Source: Candidatus Zipacnadia bacterium
GTDB lineage: Bacteria > Armatimonadota > Zipacnadia > Zipacnadales > UBA5352
Direction of reading: 5' to 3'
Assembly: GCA_029820295.1 (NCBI GenBank)
Contig: JALGVA010000026.1
Location: 1-42,624, forward strand
Length of the DNA stretch: 42,624 bases
A model generated the notes under the pieces. It was given only the letters and a program-made list of their open reading frames with translations. It was not told the DNA's origin and did no database searches. Each line of letters begins with the position of its first letter. The stretch's first letter is position 1. Below are positions 33,901-42,624 of this stretch, one piece after another. The position numbers and the translations under genes were made by a program.

Positions 33901-36900
33901 CTACCGCGTGATGATCGCCGCCTCGCCTGCGAGCATGACGCCGGTCGCGCGGCCATTCTCGACAGTCAGGCCGCCGCCGCGCCCCTCGGGCATAGCGACC
34001 TGCCAGCCGCCGCCGTCGAGCCCGTCGATGATGGCGCGCGTGTCCTCGAAGGCGAAGACTGCGTAGCCGCGCTCGCCGAACCAGACGCTGCCGAAGTCGG
34101 TCCTGCGCACCGCCAGCACCTCGCCCAGCGCATCGCTGGCGGCGTTGAGGACGCGGTTGGCGCGCGCCTGTTCGCGGGTGAGCGGGTCTTCGGCCACGGT
34201 CAGCTCGGCCACGTCGGCCATCATCGGCGCGCGGAAGGCGGCCAGCCTGAACGGGTCGAGGTAGATGACACTGTCCGGGCCCTCGGCGAACATGCTCGAG
34301 TCGAAGAGGCAGAACTCATGGCCGGCGAAGGGCTCGTAGCGGTCGTGGCGGTACCAGTAGGAGTCGAGCGCCAGCGGGTGCATTCCCTCGACCCAGAACT
34401 CCAGCCCGGCGTCGCGCAGCTCGCGGAAGTACTCCATCCCGCGCGCGACCGTCGGCTGCGGCTCGTCCTCGGCGTAGTTGATCGCGTCCATGCCCGCGGT
34501 GAGGGTGTCGAACCACACGCCGTCGATGCCCGGCAGCTCGCGCAGCTCGAGGAGGCGATCGCGCGACCACTCGTACCAGCCCGAACGCAGGCTCAAGTTC
34601 ACCAGGTTGCCGAAGCCGGTCAGCGGCTCGCCCGCGCGCGTGCGGTTCCACCACTGCGGGTGCTCGACCACCAGCCGCGCGTGCTCGTTCCAGTAGCTGA
34701 TGCGCCAGTAGATCAACGCCTGCATGCCCAGGGCGTGCGCGCGCTCGAACAGGTAGCGGGCGCTCGCCACGCGCTCGGGCTCGGCCTGCGCATCGAGCGG
34801 ATGCTCGGGGTTGACGATGGCGCCGACATCGACGCGCCGGATGCCGCGCTCGGCGGCCAGCGGCAAGAAGTAGTCGGCGACCTGGCGCAGATCGAGGCCG
34901 GTCATTCGCACGTTGCGTCCGCGGTACTGCCCGCGCGTGCCGAGTGACTCCATGCGCATCATGCCCGCAGGCACCGGCCGACTCTGCGTGAAGCCGTAGC
35001 GCGCCGCATATTCGCGCTTCACGTGGTGGTAGAGCTGCATCCACAGATTCTCGGTCAGCGGCTGGGCCGAGAACAGCATCCACTGCCGCGGCGTCTCGAC
35101 GGTCCCGCGGCGGCGGCCGATGACCACGCGATGGTCGAGGTAGAGCGCGTCGCGTCCGGCGTTGATGACCTGTCGCGCGCGGATCTGCGTCGCCTCATCA
35201 TAGTACAGCAGCAGTGTGCCCTCGGCACCACCGAGCACCTGGAAGGGCTGGCCGCTGCAGAAGAAGCTCCAGGCGTTGTGCGGCCCGGAGTCGGCGCTGA
35301 TGTCGAGCGGCATCTCGTACCAGCCGCGCGGCTGCGAGTAGCACGCCAAGCGCATGGTCCGGTCATCGGTGACGGTGCCACCGATGCGCCACGGGTAGCG
35401 GCCCATGATGCTGTCGATGAAGTGCTCCCCCGCGTCCACCTCGTAGCGGTCGCCGACGCCATGCCACTCGCGACCCTCGATGCGCACCGAGCGCGGCACG
35501 AAGCTCCAGCGCAGCTCCGCCGGCTCCCCGTCGGTGTCGATCGCGAAGACGAAGGTCACGCCGCCATCATCGCGCGGCTCGCAGCGCCGGAATTCGTAGC
35601 CCCGGGCGAGCATGCGCTCGTCTTCGATGGGCGTGCGGAAGATCTGCGGCTCTGACGCGCCCGCCTCGAGGTCCACGGTCAGCTCGGGCGCATCGGTGCC
35701 GGAGGTGGCGATCAGCGGCTGCTCATCGGCAGGCTCGGCGGTCAGGCGCGTGCCGTCGGGCGCGAACAGCTCGACCTGCGCGGCGTGATGCATGACGAGC
35801 CGCACGCCGTTCCCGAAGCGCACCTCGACCGCATCCGCGCCCTCGACGACCTCGGGCGCGGCGGTTACGGGCAGCTCGATGGGAGCGCGCGGCGCGAGAT
35901 CGGCGAGATGCAGCGTCGCCTCAGGCAGCGTCGCCGGGTCACGCGCGGGGGGCTGTGGCTCAGGCGTCGCCCCGTGCCAGCGGCCGCCGTAGGCGACCGG
36001 CTCGTGCGGGTCGGGCAGGGGCGTTTTCGTGTCGGCGGTAAGGGACTCGAGCCCCGCCGCCCAGCGCGCCATCTGCGCCAGCAGCCGCGGGGCGTACATC
36101 CAGGTCACGAACTCCGAGGCCATCTGCCCCACCCACGAGGAGTTCACCAGCACTGCGCGGCCTGCGCCGAAGTCGTTACACAACAGGAAGGGCACGCCCG
36201 GCCCGGCGACCTCCTCGGGCACGGTCGCGAGCACCTGCGCGCCCTCGTCCGCGGCCACGCGGTAGAAGGTGGTGTCCTGCGGCTTGAAGCCGAAGCCGGG
36301 CCAGGGGAAGACGACGTCCGCGAGGATCGGATGCGTCGCGTCGGTCGTCTCGGGGATGAAATGCCAGCCGCGTACCGGCTCGCCGATCTGTACCGCGAAG
36401 CACTCGGCAAGCGGCGTCCCCGCCACCGCCGACACGCACGCCACCAGCCCGCCGCCCGCGCGCACGTATTCCACCAGCGCCGCGGTCTGCTGCGCGCCAA
36501 GCATCGCGGCGCCGGTCTCGGCGTTGAGCGCGCCGATGAAGACGCACGCGAACTCCTCCAGGGCCGCAGCGTCCGCCGGGAAGCGCTCGACCGTCAGCGG
36601 GTCCTCGGCGATGACCGCAATGCGCTCGTGATTGAGCAGGTCGATGAGCTGGTGGGCGCGGTCGCCGCCCGCGTCGGCGCCGATGAGCATGGCCACGGTC
36701 AGGCTGACGCCCGGGTCGCCGGGCTGCAGCCCCCAGCGCTCGGCCTCAGCGACCTCGGCGGGCGCCCCGGCGAGCAGCGCAACGTCATCGATCAACGCGC
36801 GCCCCGTGCAGCGCGACAGCCGGAAGCCCAGCGCCAGCGAGGTCGCGCCTTCAGGCACGCGGCAGGTGAACTCCTCGGTCGTCCAGTCCTGCGAACGCAT

Positions 36901-37314
36901 CACGCCCGGCGACGGCGCCCAGGTGAGGTAGGAAGTGCGGTCGTAGAAATGACAGGTGATGACGAAGCCGTCGCCGCCGCCGCGACCGGCCTGCAGGTCC
37001 TCGAGCATCACGTCCATGCGCACGTTGACCTGCTGGCCGGGCACCACCGGGATGCGGTCGGCGACCGCCCAGCCGACCTTGGCCTCGGCATCGCGCGACT
37101 CGATGGCCACGCACCTGCCACCGCGCGGGCTGTCGATCCAGCGCAGGTCGATGCGCTCGCGGTCGCCGGCGATGACCGACGGCGACCAGCCCGCCGGCAG
37201 CCCCTCGGCGCCCTCCTCGAAGCCCGGGTTGGGCGCGCGATTGTGCTCCTGCGCGCAGGCGGTTGCCGCCATCGTGAGCGCGACAGCCACGAGCGAGATC
37301 GTGCGCGTGGGCAT
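33901..37314 (-). CDS. secreted CBM/GATase-like/TIM-barrel multidomain protein
   Basis: 1137 residues from ATG 37314, with GGAGGTG about eight bases upstream; a longer in-frame extension to 37725 overlaps the divergent GH20 gene and is rejected. Signal peptide MPTRTISLVAVALTMAATAC, then a sugar-binding-type sandwich (24-185: RAPNPGFEEGAEGLPAGWSP ... TGRALIDDVALLAG). Residues about 205-440 resemble a class I glutamine-amidotransferase-like/ThuA fold (LLNHERIAVIAEDPLTVERF; ALVEYVRAGGGLVACVS; CNDFGAGRAVLVNSSWVG), as in GH42 trimerisation domains. A beta sandwich follows. A TIM barrel at about 800-1075 has RRVDVGAIVNPEHP, HALGMQALIYWRISYWNEHA, GIDGVWFDTLTAG and LEFWVEGMHPLALDS, with D in WFDT and E in WVEGM as candidate catalytic acids. 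Galactosidase- or arabinosidase-like. Leads the four-gene minus operon. Confidence 0.75.
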   Translation of the reverse strand: MPTRTISLVAVALTMAATACAQEHNRAPNPGFEEGAEGLPAGWSPSVIAGDRERIDLRWIDSPRGGRCVAIESRDAEAKVGWAVADRIPVVPGQQVNVRMDVMLEDLQAGRGGGDGFVITCHFYDRTSYLTWAPSPGVMRSQDWTTEEFTCRVPEGATSLALGFRLSRCTGRALIDDVALLAGAPAEVAEAERWGLQPGDPGVSLTVAMLIGADAGGDRAHQLIDLLNHERIAVIAEDPLTVERFPADAAALEEFACVFIGALNAETGAAMLGAQQTAALVEYVRAGGGLVACVSAVAGTPLAECFAVQIGEPVRGWHFIPETTDATHPILADVVFPWPGFGFKPQDTTFYRVAADEGAQVLATVPEEVAGPGVPFLLCNDFGAGRAVLVNSSWVGQMASEFVTWMYAPRLLAQMARWAAGLESLTADTKTPLPDPHEPVAYGGRWHGATPEPQPPARDPATLPEATLHLADLAPRAPIELPVTAAPEVVEGADAVEVRFGNGVRLVMHHAAQVELFAPDGTRLTAEPADEQPLIATSGTDAPELTVDLEAGASEPQIFRTPIEDERMLARGYEFRRCEPRDDGGVTFVFAIDTDGEPAELRWSFVPRSVRIEGREWHGVGDRYEVDAGEHFIDSIMGRYPWRIGGTVTDDRTMRLACYSQPRGWYEMPLDISADSGPHNAWSFFCSGQPFQVLGGAEGTLLLYYDEATQIRARQVINAGRDALYLDHRVVIGRRRGTVETPRQWMLFSAQPLTENLWMQLYHHVKREYAARYGFTQSRPVPAGMMRMESLGTRGQYRGRNVRMTGLDLRQVADYFLPLAAERGIRRVDVGAIVNPEHPLDAQAEPERVASARYLFERAHALGMQALIYWRISYWNEHARLVVEHPQWWNRTRAGEPLTGFGNLVNLSLRSGWYEWSRDRLLELRELPGIDGVWFDTLTAGMDAINYAEDEPQPTVARGMEYFRELRDAGLEFWVEGMHPLALDSYWYRHDRYEPFAGHEFCLFDSSMFAEGPDSVIYLDPFRLAAFRAPMMADVAELTVAEDPLTREQARANRVLNAASDALGEVLAVRRTDFGSVWFGERGYAVFAFEDTRAIIDGLDGGGWQVAMPEGRGGGLTVENGRATGVMLAGEAAIITR

Positions 37315-37471
37315 GGTGGCACCCACCTCCGGTGGCGCAGTTTCGCCCCGTCCCGCCGCCGGCCCTCCGACATCACGGTGTGATGGTCGGCGAGAGCGTG
37401 CAGGAATCCGGGGCTTCGGCAGCGCAAGTGCCTCCGCGCCTCGTCGTCGATCGGCAGTGGAGGTGACCGCG
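37315..37471. promoter_or_regulatory. divergent promoter region with a 15-base palindrome
   Basis: 157 bases separate the minus operon (start 37314) from the GH20 gene (start 37472). An interrupted palindrome CATCAC-GGT-GTGATG (37371-37385) lies near the centre, the right place and size for a repressor or activator operator controlling both directions. A 13-base hairpin CCACC-TCC-GGTGG (37323-37335) covers the minus gene's Shine-Dalgarno. No -10/-35 pair was recognised. Confidence 0.4.
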
Positions 37472-40369
37472 ATGTCGCGAACCGCTGTGCGCATGGCGCT
37501 CCTGACCACAGTGGCACTGCTGCGGGGGCTGCCCGCGTGCGCCCAGACGCCGCCGGCCGAGTTCCTGGACCTGGCCGAGACGGTCGCCGCCATCGAGCCC
37601 ACGCCCATCGGCGACGGGCACCTGGGGACCATCGAGTCCGGCGTGCCGGTGCAGCTCCGCTTCCCGGTGCCCGATCCGGTGCCCCTGGCGTACGCGCTGC
37701 ACCTGGGCAACATCGTCGGGTACACCGGCCGCGGCAGTTCCTACCAGCTCATCCTGCGCCGCGACGGCGCCGACGGGCCGATCATCCATGAGGGTCCGGT
37801 CATCGCGGTCGGCGACAACTGGAACGCGAGCAACCGGGAGCCCATTGACATCACGGGCGTCCTGACCGAGGACGACGCAGAGCGCGGGTACATCGACATC
37901 TTCGCCACCGGCATCATCGAGGGCGATGGCTGGACCGTCTACCGTCATGACCCCGGCCGGCGGGAGATCACCGCCTCCGTCCTGCGCGCCACGCCCGAAC
38001 TCATGCGGCTGATGAACACACTCGCGCAGACCAGGGAACGCGGCGTCACGCTGATCCCGGCGCCGCAGGACATGGTTCTCGCGGACGGGGCGCTGGCGTT
38101 GAGTCCGTCGAGTCGCATCGTCCTGCCCGGGGCGCCCACGGACGAGGACCGCTTTGCCGCAAGTGACCTGGCCGGGCAGATCCGCGAGCGGGCCGGCCTG
38201 AGCCTGAAGATCGGGCAGGGCGAGCAGGCCCGACCCGGCGACATCGTGCTCGAGCGCGTGCAGACCCTCGCGGCGGAGCCTGAGGGCGCATATCACGCGA
38301 CGGTCGCGGATACCGCGGTCGTGAGCGCCGCGACCGCGGCCGGGGTGTTCTACGGCGCGCAGACCATCGCGCAGCTCGTCGCGCCCGACGGCACCGTGCC
38401 ACGCTGCGAGGTGGCCGACTGGCCCAGCTACCCGGTGCGCGGGCTGCAGTATGACGTGGCGCGCGGGCAGACCGTGGAGGTCGAGTGGTGGAAGCGCGTC
38501 ATTCGCGAGCTGGCGCGCTGCAAGCTCAACATGCTGGTCATCTACGGGGAGGACGACTACCGCTTCGACGCCTATCCGTTCCTGGGGCGCGAGGGCACCT
38601 TCACCCCCGAGAAGGCGCGCGAGCTGTCGGAGTATGCGCACCGCTATCACGTGCAGCTTGTGCCGCAGTTCGAGTCGCTGGGCCACGCCTCGGCGGTGCT
38701 GCGCCACGAGGAGCTGGCGGGCCTGCGCGAGGAGGGCAGCTCGTGGGTATTCTGCACCTGCAACCCCGACGTGTGGGAGTTCCTCGACACCGTCTACGGC
38801 GAGCTGGCCGAGCAGTTCCCGTACTCGCAGTACATCCACGTGGGCGGGGATGAGTTCGAGAGCGGCTTCGGGAAGTGCGCGGACTGCCGGGCGCGCATTG
38901 AGGCCGCGGGCCGCAACGCGCTCTATGCCGAGCACATGAACCGCCTGCGCGAGCTGTGCGAGCGACATGGGCGCACCATGCTCTTCTGGCCCTCGCACGA
39001 GGGCTGGACCGTCGAGAGCGTCGATCTGCTCGACAGAGCCTGCATCCCGACTGAGTGGATCTACCACGGCCCGCGCCGTTACCCGCAGATCGAGCAGTAC
39101 CAGGAGCTGGGCTTCGCGGACGTGTGGGCCTCACCGGCGGTGGTGTGCTTCTCGCGCATCTGGCCGGACTACCGGACCACCTGGCGCGGCATCCGCGGCT
39201 TCCTGCAGGCCGGCCATGAGCGCGGCATCGGCGGGTGCATGACCACCACCTGGGAGTGGCAGCACGGCGGCATCGTCACCAACTCGCTGCCGGGCATGTT
39301 CTACGCCGCCGAGTGCGCCTGGTCGCTGGGGCGCACGCCGGTGAGCGACTTCGAGCGCTGCTACGCCGGGCTGTGGTTCGGCCTGCGTGACGCCGATGCC
39401 GGCCAGCGGCTCGACCGCACGCTCATCGAGCCGTGGCCACGCGAGGGCCCGGCGGCGATCTGCTACGACTCGCGCACCATCACCAACGTGTGGTGGGCGT
39501 CGCCGCGCACGGTGCTGCGCGACTTCGTGCTCAAGGACCCGCGGCCGGCGCAGGCCGCGCAGGCGATCATCGACGCGAATGACGAGGCCATCGCCCGCCT
39601 GCACAACTTCGCGGCCGACGCCACGCGTAACACCGACCTGCTGCCCTACGCGGAGCTGGCCTTCGACATGTACCGTCAGGCGGCGCGCAAGCTCCTGGTG
39701 ATGCAGCAGGCGTCCGACGACTACGAGGCGGCCCGCGACGCCCTGCCCGACCACCCACAGACGGCGGCGGCACGCGTCGAGCGCGCCGCGGAGGCGGTGC
39801 GTTCGCTGGCTGAGCCGCTGGCGCAGGCGGAGGCGACCTACCTGCAGGCGGCGCGGCAGGTGGGCGCGGCGATGGGCGATGTGACGCGCATCCACGCGCT
39901 GCACGACCAGGTCGTGGCGCTGGCCGATGAATTGGACGGACTGGCCGCCGGCCTGCGCACGGGTGAGCGCGACGCGCTGCCCACCGGCACGGGGTTCGGC
40001 TTCGTGGCCGGCGGCTACGCGCGCGTCGGCGCCTGGGAGCCCGCGCAGATGAACGAGGAGTCGGCCATCCTGCGCTACGACATCACCGAGCGTCTGACCC
40101 GCGCGGGCGAGCTGGAGGTCGAGTGGCAGTATGCGCGCGGGCCGCACGGAGTGCACATCTACCGCACAACGCTCCTGGCCGACGGCGAGCCGGTGAGCGT
40201 CGATGAGCATGAGGGCTGGGCGGGCGCGGGCAGTCGCGACAACGTCTACCGGCTGCAGCTCGAGGACTACGACGCCGACGCCACGTACGAGATCGAAGGT
40301 GAGCTGGCCTCCAGCGGCGGCACCAATTCGTACGGAGACGTCTGGCTGATCCTGCCCCGCGACGACTGA
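37472..40369 (+). CDS. GH20 beta-N-acetylhexosaminidase, secreted
   Basis: 965 residues from ATG 37472, with GGAGGTGA six bases upstream. Signal peptide MSRTAVRMALLTTVALLRGL, cut near ACAQ. Residues 30-170 are a carbohydrate-binding-like sandwich. Residues 190-315 are the GH20b accessory domain (VTLIPAPQDMVLADGALALS; GVFYGAQTIAQLV). The GH20 barrel begins VRGLQYDVARG (323) and continues with ELARCKLNMLVIYGEDDYRF, LVPQFESLGHASAVLR, and the catalytic HVGGDE (456-461), where Asp polarises the substrate acetamido group and Glu is the acid/base. The barrel ends with MTTTWEWQHGGIVTNSLPG. The C-terminal 300 residues are helical (AAARVERAAEAVRSLAEPLA) then beta. It removes terminal beta-GlcNAc or GalNAc in the periplasm or outside by substrate-assisted catalysis. 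The longer upstream frame is a shadow of the opposite gene. Confidence 0.93.
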   Translation: MSRTAVRMALLTTVALLRGLPACAQTPPAEFLDLAETVAAIEPTPIGDGHLGTIESGVPVQLRFPVPDPVPLAYALHLGNIVGYTGRGSSYQLILRRDGADGPIIHEGPVIAVGDNWNASNREPIDITGVLTEDDAERGYIDIFATGIIEGDGWTVYRHDPGRREITASVLRATPELMRLMNTLAQTRERGVTLIPAPQDMVLADGALALSPSSRIVLPGAPTDEDRFAASDLAGQIRERAGLSLKIGQGEQARPGDIVLERVQTLAAEPEGAYHATVADTAVVSAATAAGVFYGAQTIAQLVAPDGTVPRCEVADWPSYPVRGLQYDVARGQTVEVEWWKRVIRELARCKLNMLVIYGEDDYRFDAYPFLGREGTFTPEKARELSEYAHRYHVQLVPQFESLGHASAVLRHEELAGLREEGSSWVFCTCNPDVWEFLDTVYGELAEQFPYSQYIHVGGDEFESGFGKCADCRARIEAAGRNALYAEHMNRLRELCERHGRTMLFWPSHEGWTVESVDLLDRACIPTEWIYHGPRRYPQIEQYQELGFADVWASPAVVCFSRIWPDYRTTWRGIRGFLQAGHERGIGGCMTTTWEWQHGGIVTNSLPGMFYAAECAWSLGRTPVSDFERCYAGLWFGLRDADAGQRLDRTLIEPWPREGPAAICYDSRTITNVWWASPRTVLRDFVLKDPRPAQAAQAIIDANDEAIARLHNFAADATRNTDLLPYAELAFDMYRQAARKLLVMQQASDDYEAARDALPDHPQTAAARVERAAEAVRSLAEPLAQAEATYLQAARQVGAAMGDVTRIHALHDQVVALADELDGLAAGLRTGERDALPTGTGFGFVAGGYARVGAWEPAQMNEESAILRYDITERLTRAGELEVEWQYARGPHGVHIYRTTLLADGEPVSVDEHEGWAGAGSRDNVYRLQLEDYDADATYEIEGELASSGGTNSYGDVWLILPRDD

Positions 40370-40398
40370 GCGCAGGACGATCGGGAGGATACGAACTC

Positions 40399-42624
40399 AT
40401 GCGATGGCACGTGACGATGGCGACGCTGCTCGCCGCGTTCACGCTGGTGGGCGCACACGCGCAGGGGCTGCTCGAGAATGGCGACTTCCAGGCCGGCGAC
40501 GCGGGCTGGCAGATCGACGCCGCCGGCCGCGCGCTCTACAGCGTCATTGACGATGACGGGCTCGGCGCTCCGGGCGCCCTGCGCTACCACGCCGAGGAGG
40601 CGCAGCCCGCCGGCCCGGTGACGCAACGCTTCGGCTGCCGACCGGGCACCGACTACGTGCTGATGGCCGCGATCAAGACCGACGGCCAGGTCAACCCGGT
40701 GGTGCGCGTGATCGACCCACGCGACGGGCGCGTGATCGCGGGCGTCATCGGGCGCGGCCAGACCGCGTGGACGACGCTGAGCGCTCAGTTCAGCAGCCAG
40801 GCGACCGAGCTGGCGGTAGAGATCTTCGGCTCCTCGGAGATCCCCATCACCAGCGAGGCGCAGGTCGGCACGGCGCTGGTTGATGACGTGCAGGTCTACG
40901 CGCTGGCGGACGTGCCCGAGGAGGTGCGCCCACCTGCCCTGTTCACGCCGCCCGGGCCCAACATCGCCCTGGGCCGGCCCTACACGCTCGAGCCGGCTGC
41001 GCGCTATCCGTACTCGACCGACGAGGGCGACGCGACCCAACTCACCGACGGAGCGTTCACGGTCGGCTACTTCTGGACGCAGCCCTCGACGGTCGGCTGG
41101 ATGCGAAGCCAGCGCGCCGATGTCACCATCGACCTCGGCGAGGACCGGCCCATCGCGGGCGTGTCGGTCAACTCCGGCGCGGGCATCGCCGGCGTGGCCT
41201 GGCCGAACGCGCTTTACCTGCTGGTCAGCGACGATGGCGAGCACTGGTACCTGGTGGGCGACCTGCGGACGCTCAGCGCCGACGAGGTCGGGCCCCCGGG
41301 CGCGGGTTACCAGATTCACCGCTTCGCGACGTCGGCGCTGCGCACCCACGGCCGCTACCTGCGGCTACTGGCGATCTACTTCCCGTTCTTCTTCGCCGAC
41401 GAGATCGAGGTCTACCGCGGGCCCGATGAGCTGCTGGCGGTGACGCCGCCGGGAGAGCCGATCGAGGACCCGGTGGCCTTCGCCAGGGAGGGAGCCGTGG
41501 TCGCGTCGATCCGCGAGCGCCTGACCACCGACCTCGACGCGGCGCGCGCGGCCATCGCCGAGGCCGACCTTCCGGACGCCGAGCGTGCGACGCTGCAGGC
41601 CCGGGCCGATGCGCTGGCGGCGGAGATCGAGGCGCTGCCGCCCCGCGTCCCCGAGGGCTTTACCACCATCCTGCCGCTGGACGACCTGCACGCGCGCATC
41701 TACGCGCTGAATGCGCCGGTGCTGCGCGCGCGCGGCTTCACGGGCCTGACGGCGTGGGCGAACAGCCGCTGGGATCCGCTGCAGCCGACGCAGGCGCCCG
41801 CCGGGCCACCGGCGGAGGCGCCCGTGCTCCGCGCCGACATGATGGTGGGCGAGCGCCGCGCCGAGGCCTTCAACCTGACCAACGCGATGGATGAGGCCAT
41901 CACCGCCGTGGTGTCGGTGCAGGGCGTGCCGGGCGTAAGCGTGCGCGAGGTGCTCTTCACCGACACCCGCGACCTCACCCCCATCGCCGCCGCGCTCCCC
42001 GAGGCCGAAGCGGTCGAGGGCGGCTTCGCCATCGACATCCCCGCGGGCGTGACGCGGCAGGTCTGGCTCGCGCTCGATTCGGCCGGCGCGGCGCCGGGCC
42101 TCCACGAGGGCACGGTCACGGTGAGCGCCGGGGGCATCGCACCGATCGCGCTGCCCTTTGCGGTGCGCATCGCCGACATCGCCTTCCCGGATGAGCCGAC
42201 GCTCTCGCTGGGCGGCTGGGATTACACCGACACCGGCGGCCTTTACGGCGTAACCGCGCAGAACATGGGGCCGCTGATCGCGAAGATGCGCGAGCACCAC
42301 GTGAACGTGCCGTGGGCCACGCGCGACACGGCGCCCGGCGGCGGGGAGTACGATGACGAGGGGCGGCTGACCGGCGAACTCGACTTCACGCGCTGGGACC
42401 GCTGGGTCGGGCGCTGGCCCGATCCGCGCTACTACAGCGTCTTCCTGCGCGCGTCCGCGGACTTCCGGGGCGAGCCGCTCGGCACGCCGCGCTTCGACCG
42501 CATGGTGGGCGACTGGATCACCGCGTGGGTCGAGCACATGGCCGGACAGGGGATCGAGCCGGGCCAGCTCCAGCTCCTCATCGTCGATGAGCCCACGCGC
42601 GCGGACCAGGCGGAGATCGTCATC
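40399..42624 (+). CDS. secreted discoidin/GH123-DUF4091-like protein (3' end cut by window)
   Basis: 742 codons from ATG 40399 (GGGAGG at about ten bases), still open at the window end. Signal peptide MRWHVTMATLLAAFTLVGAH, cut near AHAQ. Residues 22-172 are a CBM4/9-like sandwich (LLENGDFQAGDAGW ... ALVDDVQVYAL). Residues 189-341 are an F5/8 type C (discoidin) domain: NIALGRPYTLEP, LTDGAF, VTIDLGEDRPIAGVSV, YLLVSDDGEHWYLVGD and RYLRLLAIYFPFFFADEIEV. A charged helical linker follows (about 355-415), then a beta domain with FNLTNAMDEAITAVVSV. From about 600 a TIM barrel starts (SLGGWDYTDTGG; MREHHVNVPWATRD), with LQLLIVDEPTRA just before the cut, similar to the DEP motif of DUF4091/GH123 enzymes. 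GH123 are beta-N-acetylgalactosaminidases, which fits the GH20 gene 29 bases upstream. Confidence 0.8.
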   Translation, partial: MRWHVTMATLLAAFTLVGAHAQGLLENGDFQAGDAGWQIDAAGRALYSVIDDDGLGAPGALRYHAEEAQPAGPVTQRFGCRPGTDYVLMAAIKTDGQVNPVVRVIDPRDGRVIAGVIGRGQTAWTTLSAQFSSQATELAVEIFGSSEIPITSEAQVGTALVDDVQVYALADVPEEVRPPALFTPPGPNIALGRPYTLEPAARYPYSTDEGDATQLTDGAFTVGYFWTQPSTVGWMRSQRADVTIDLGEDRPIAGVSVNSGAGIAGVAWPNALYLLVSDDGEHWYLVGDLRTLSADEVGPPGAGYQIHRFATSALRTHGRYLRLLAIYFPFFFADEIEVYRGPDELLAVTPPGEPIEDPVAFAREGAVVASIRERLTTDLDAARAAIAEADLPDAERATLQARADALAAEIEALPPRVPEGFTTILPLDDLHARIYALNAPVLRARGFTGLTAWANSRWDPLQPTQAPAGPPAEAPVLRADMMVGERRAEAFNLTNAMDEAITAVVSVQGVPGVSVREVLFTDTRDLTPIAAALPEAEAVEGGFAIDIPAGVTRQVWLALDSAGAAPGLHEGTVTVSAGGIAPIALPFAVRIADIAFPDEPTLSLGGWDYTDTGGLYGVTAQNMGPLIAKMREHHVNVPWATRDTAPGGGEYDDEGRLTGELDFTRWDRWVGRWPDPRYYSVFLRASADFRGEPLGTPRFDRMVGDWITAWVEHMAGQGIEPGQLQLLIVDEPTRADQAEIVI

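Noticed and set aside
36956-37471. Upstream extension of the GH20 protein
   Set aside because: Overlaps the divergent gene; Ser/Arg/Pro-rich; the signal peptide and SD place the start at 37472.
37315-37725. Upstream extension of the multidomain minus-strand protein
   Set aside because: Runs into the GH20 gene and would bury the signal peptide; ATG 37314 has an SD.
1-42624. tRNA, rRNA, CRISPR, insertion sequence or phage features
   Set aside because: No cloverleaf, conserved rRNA segment, regularly spaced repeats, transposase motif or terminal inverted repeat was noticed by eye on either strand.

Overview
The window is a GC-rich bacterial fragment with strong GGAGG-type ribosome binding sites, very few short intergenic genes and a heavy load of large secreted carbohydrate-active proteins. 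The protein repertoire is of the kind seen in uncultured environmental Armatimonadota, Planctomycetota and Lentisphaerota-like genomes: DUF6785-type membrane protein, UroD-like protein, FucI-like isomerases, GH20, GH99/WbsX-like, GH123/DUF6067-like, CBM9, BNR_4 and an F5/8C module. Armatimonadota is my best guess. That assignment is inference from gene content; there is no rRNA or other phylogenetic marker here. I saw no tRNA, rRNA, CRISPR array, transposase or phage gene.

Region 1 (1-6690, + strand) is a compact six-gene operon. It holds three tandem, diverged proteins of the L-fucose/L-arabinose isomerase-like superfamily (the first is cut by the window edge), a small single-cluster [4Fe-4S] ferredoxin, a uroporphyrinogen-decarboxylase-superfamily protein, and a winged-helix (PadR-like)/SAM-methyltransferase fusion. 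Gaps are 34-84 bases and most genes have a clear Shine-Dalgarno. This is the least familiar assembly in the window and my best candidate for an undescribed pathway.

Region 2 (6691-7954) is mostly eroded sequence. It ends with a 71-codon ORF of unknown function and a C-terminal fragment of a GyrI-like effector-binding domain.

Region 3 (7955-17237) has a minus-strand secreted GH123/DUF6067-like protein diverging from a + strand operon. That operon encodes a secreted beta-propeller, a GT1/UGT glycosyltransferase, a secreted BNR_4 protein and a DapA-family aldolase-like protein with altered substrate motifs.

Region 4 (17238-18597) is an erosion zone. It contains a frameshifted Tat-lipoprotein, a frameshifted zinc-ribbon mini-gene, an intact Tat-lipoprotein resembling the broken one, and a minus-strand glycosidase-like remnant.

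Region 5 (18598-27556) contains a minus-strand pair, a DUF6785-like polytopic membrane protein followed by a 1522-residue secreted TIM-barrel/LamG/CBM9 protein. A + strand pair diverges from it: a metallophosphoesterase overlapping a GPH-family sugar:cation symporter.

Region 6 (27730-42624) is a glycan-degradation locus. A four-gene minus-strand operon of secreted proteins (GATase-like plus TIM barrel, a one-domain carbohydrate-binding-like protein, an alpha-galactosidase-like protein, and a WbsX/GH99-like protein with three related modules) diverges from a GH20 hexosaminidase. A large discoidin-containing GH123/DUF4091-like protein follows the GH20 gene and runs off the end of the window. 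Together regions 3, 5 and 6 look like a system for recognising and cleaving complex, possibly amino-sugar- and galactose-containing, glycans, with uptake through the GPH symporter. No SusC/SusD pair, sulfatase or dedicated intact transcriptional regulator is present, apart from the PadR-like fusion.
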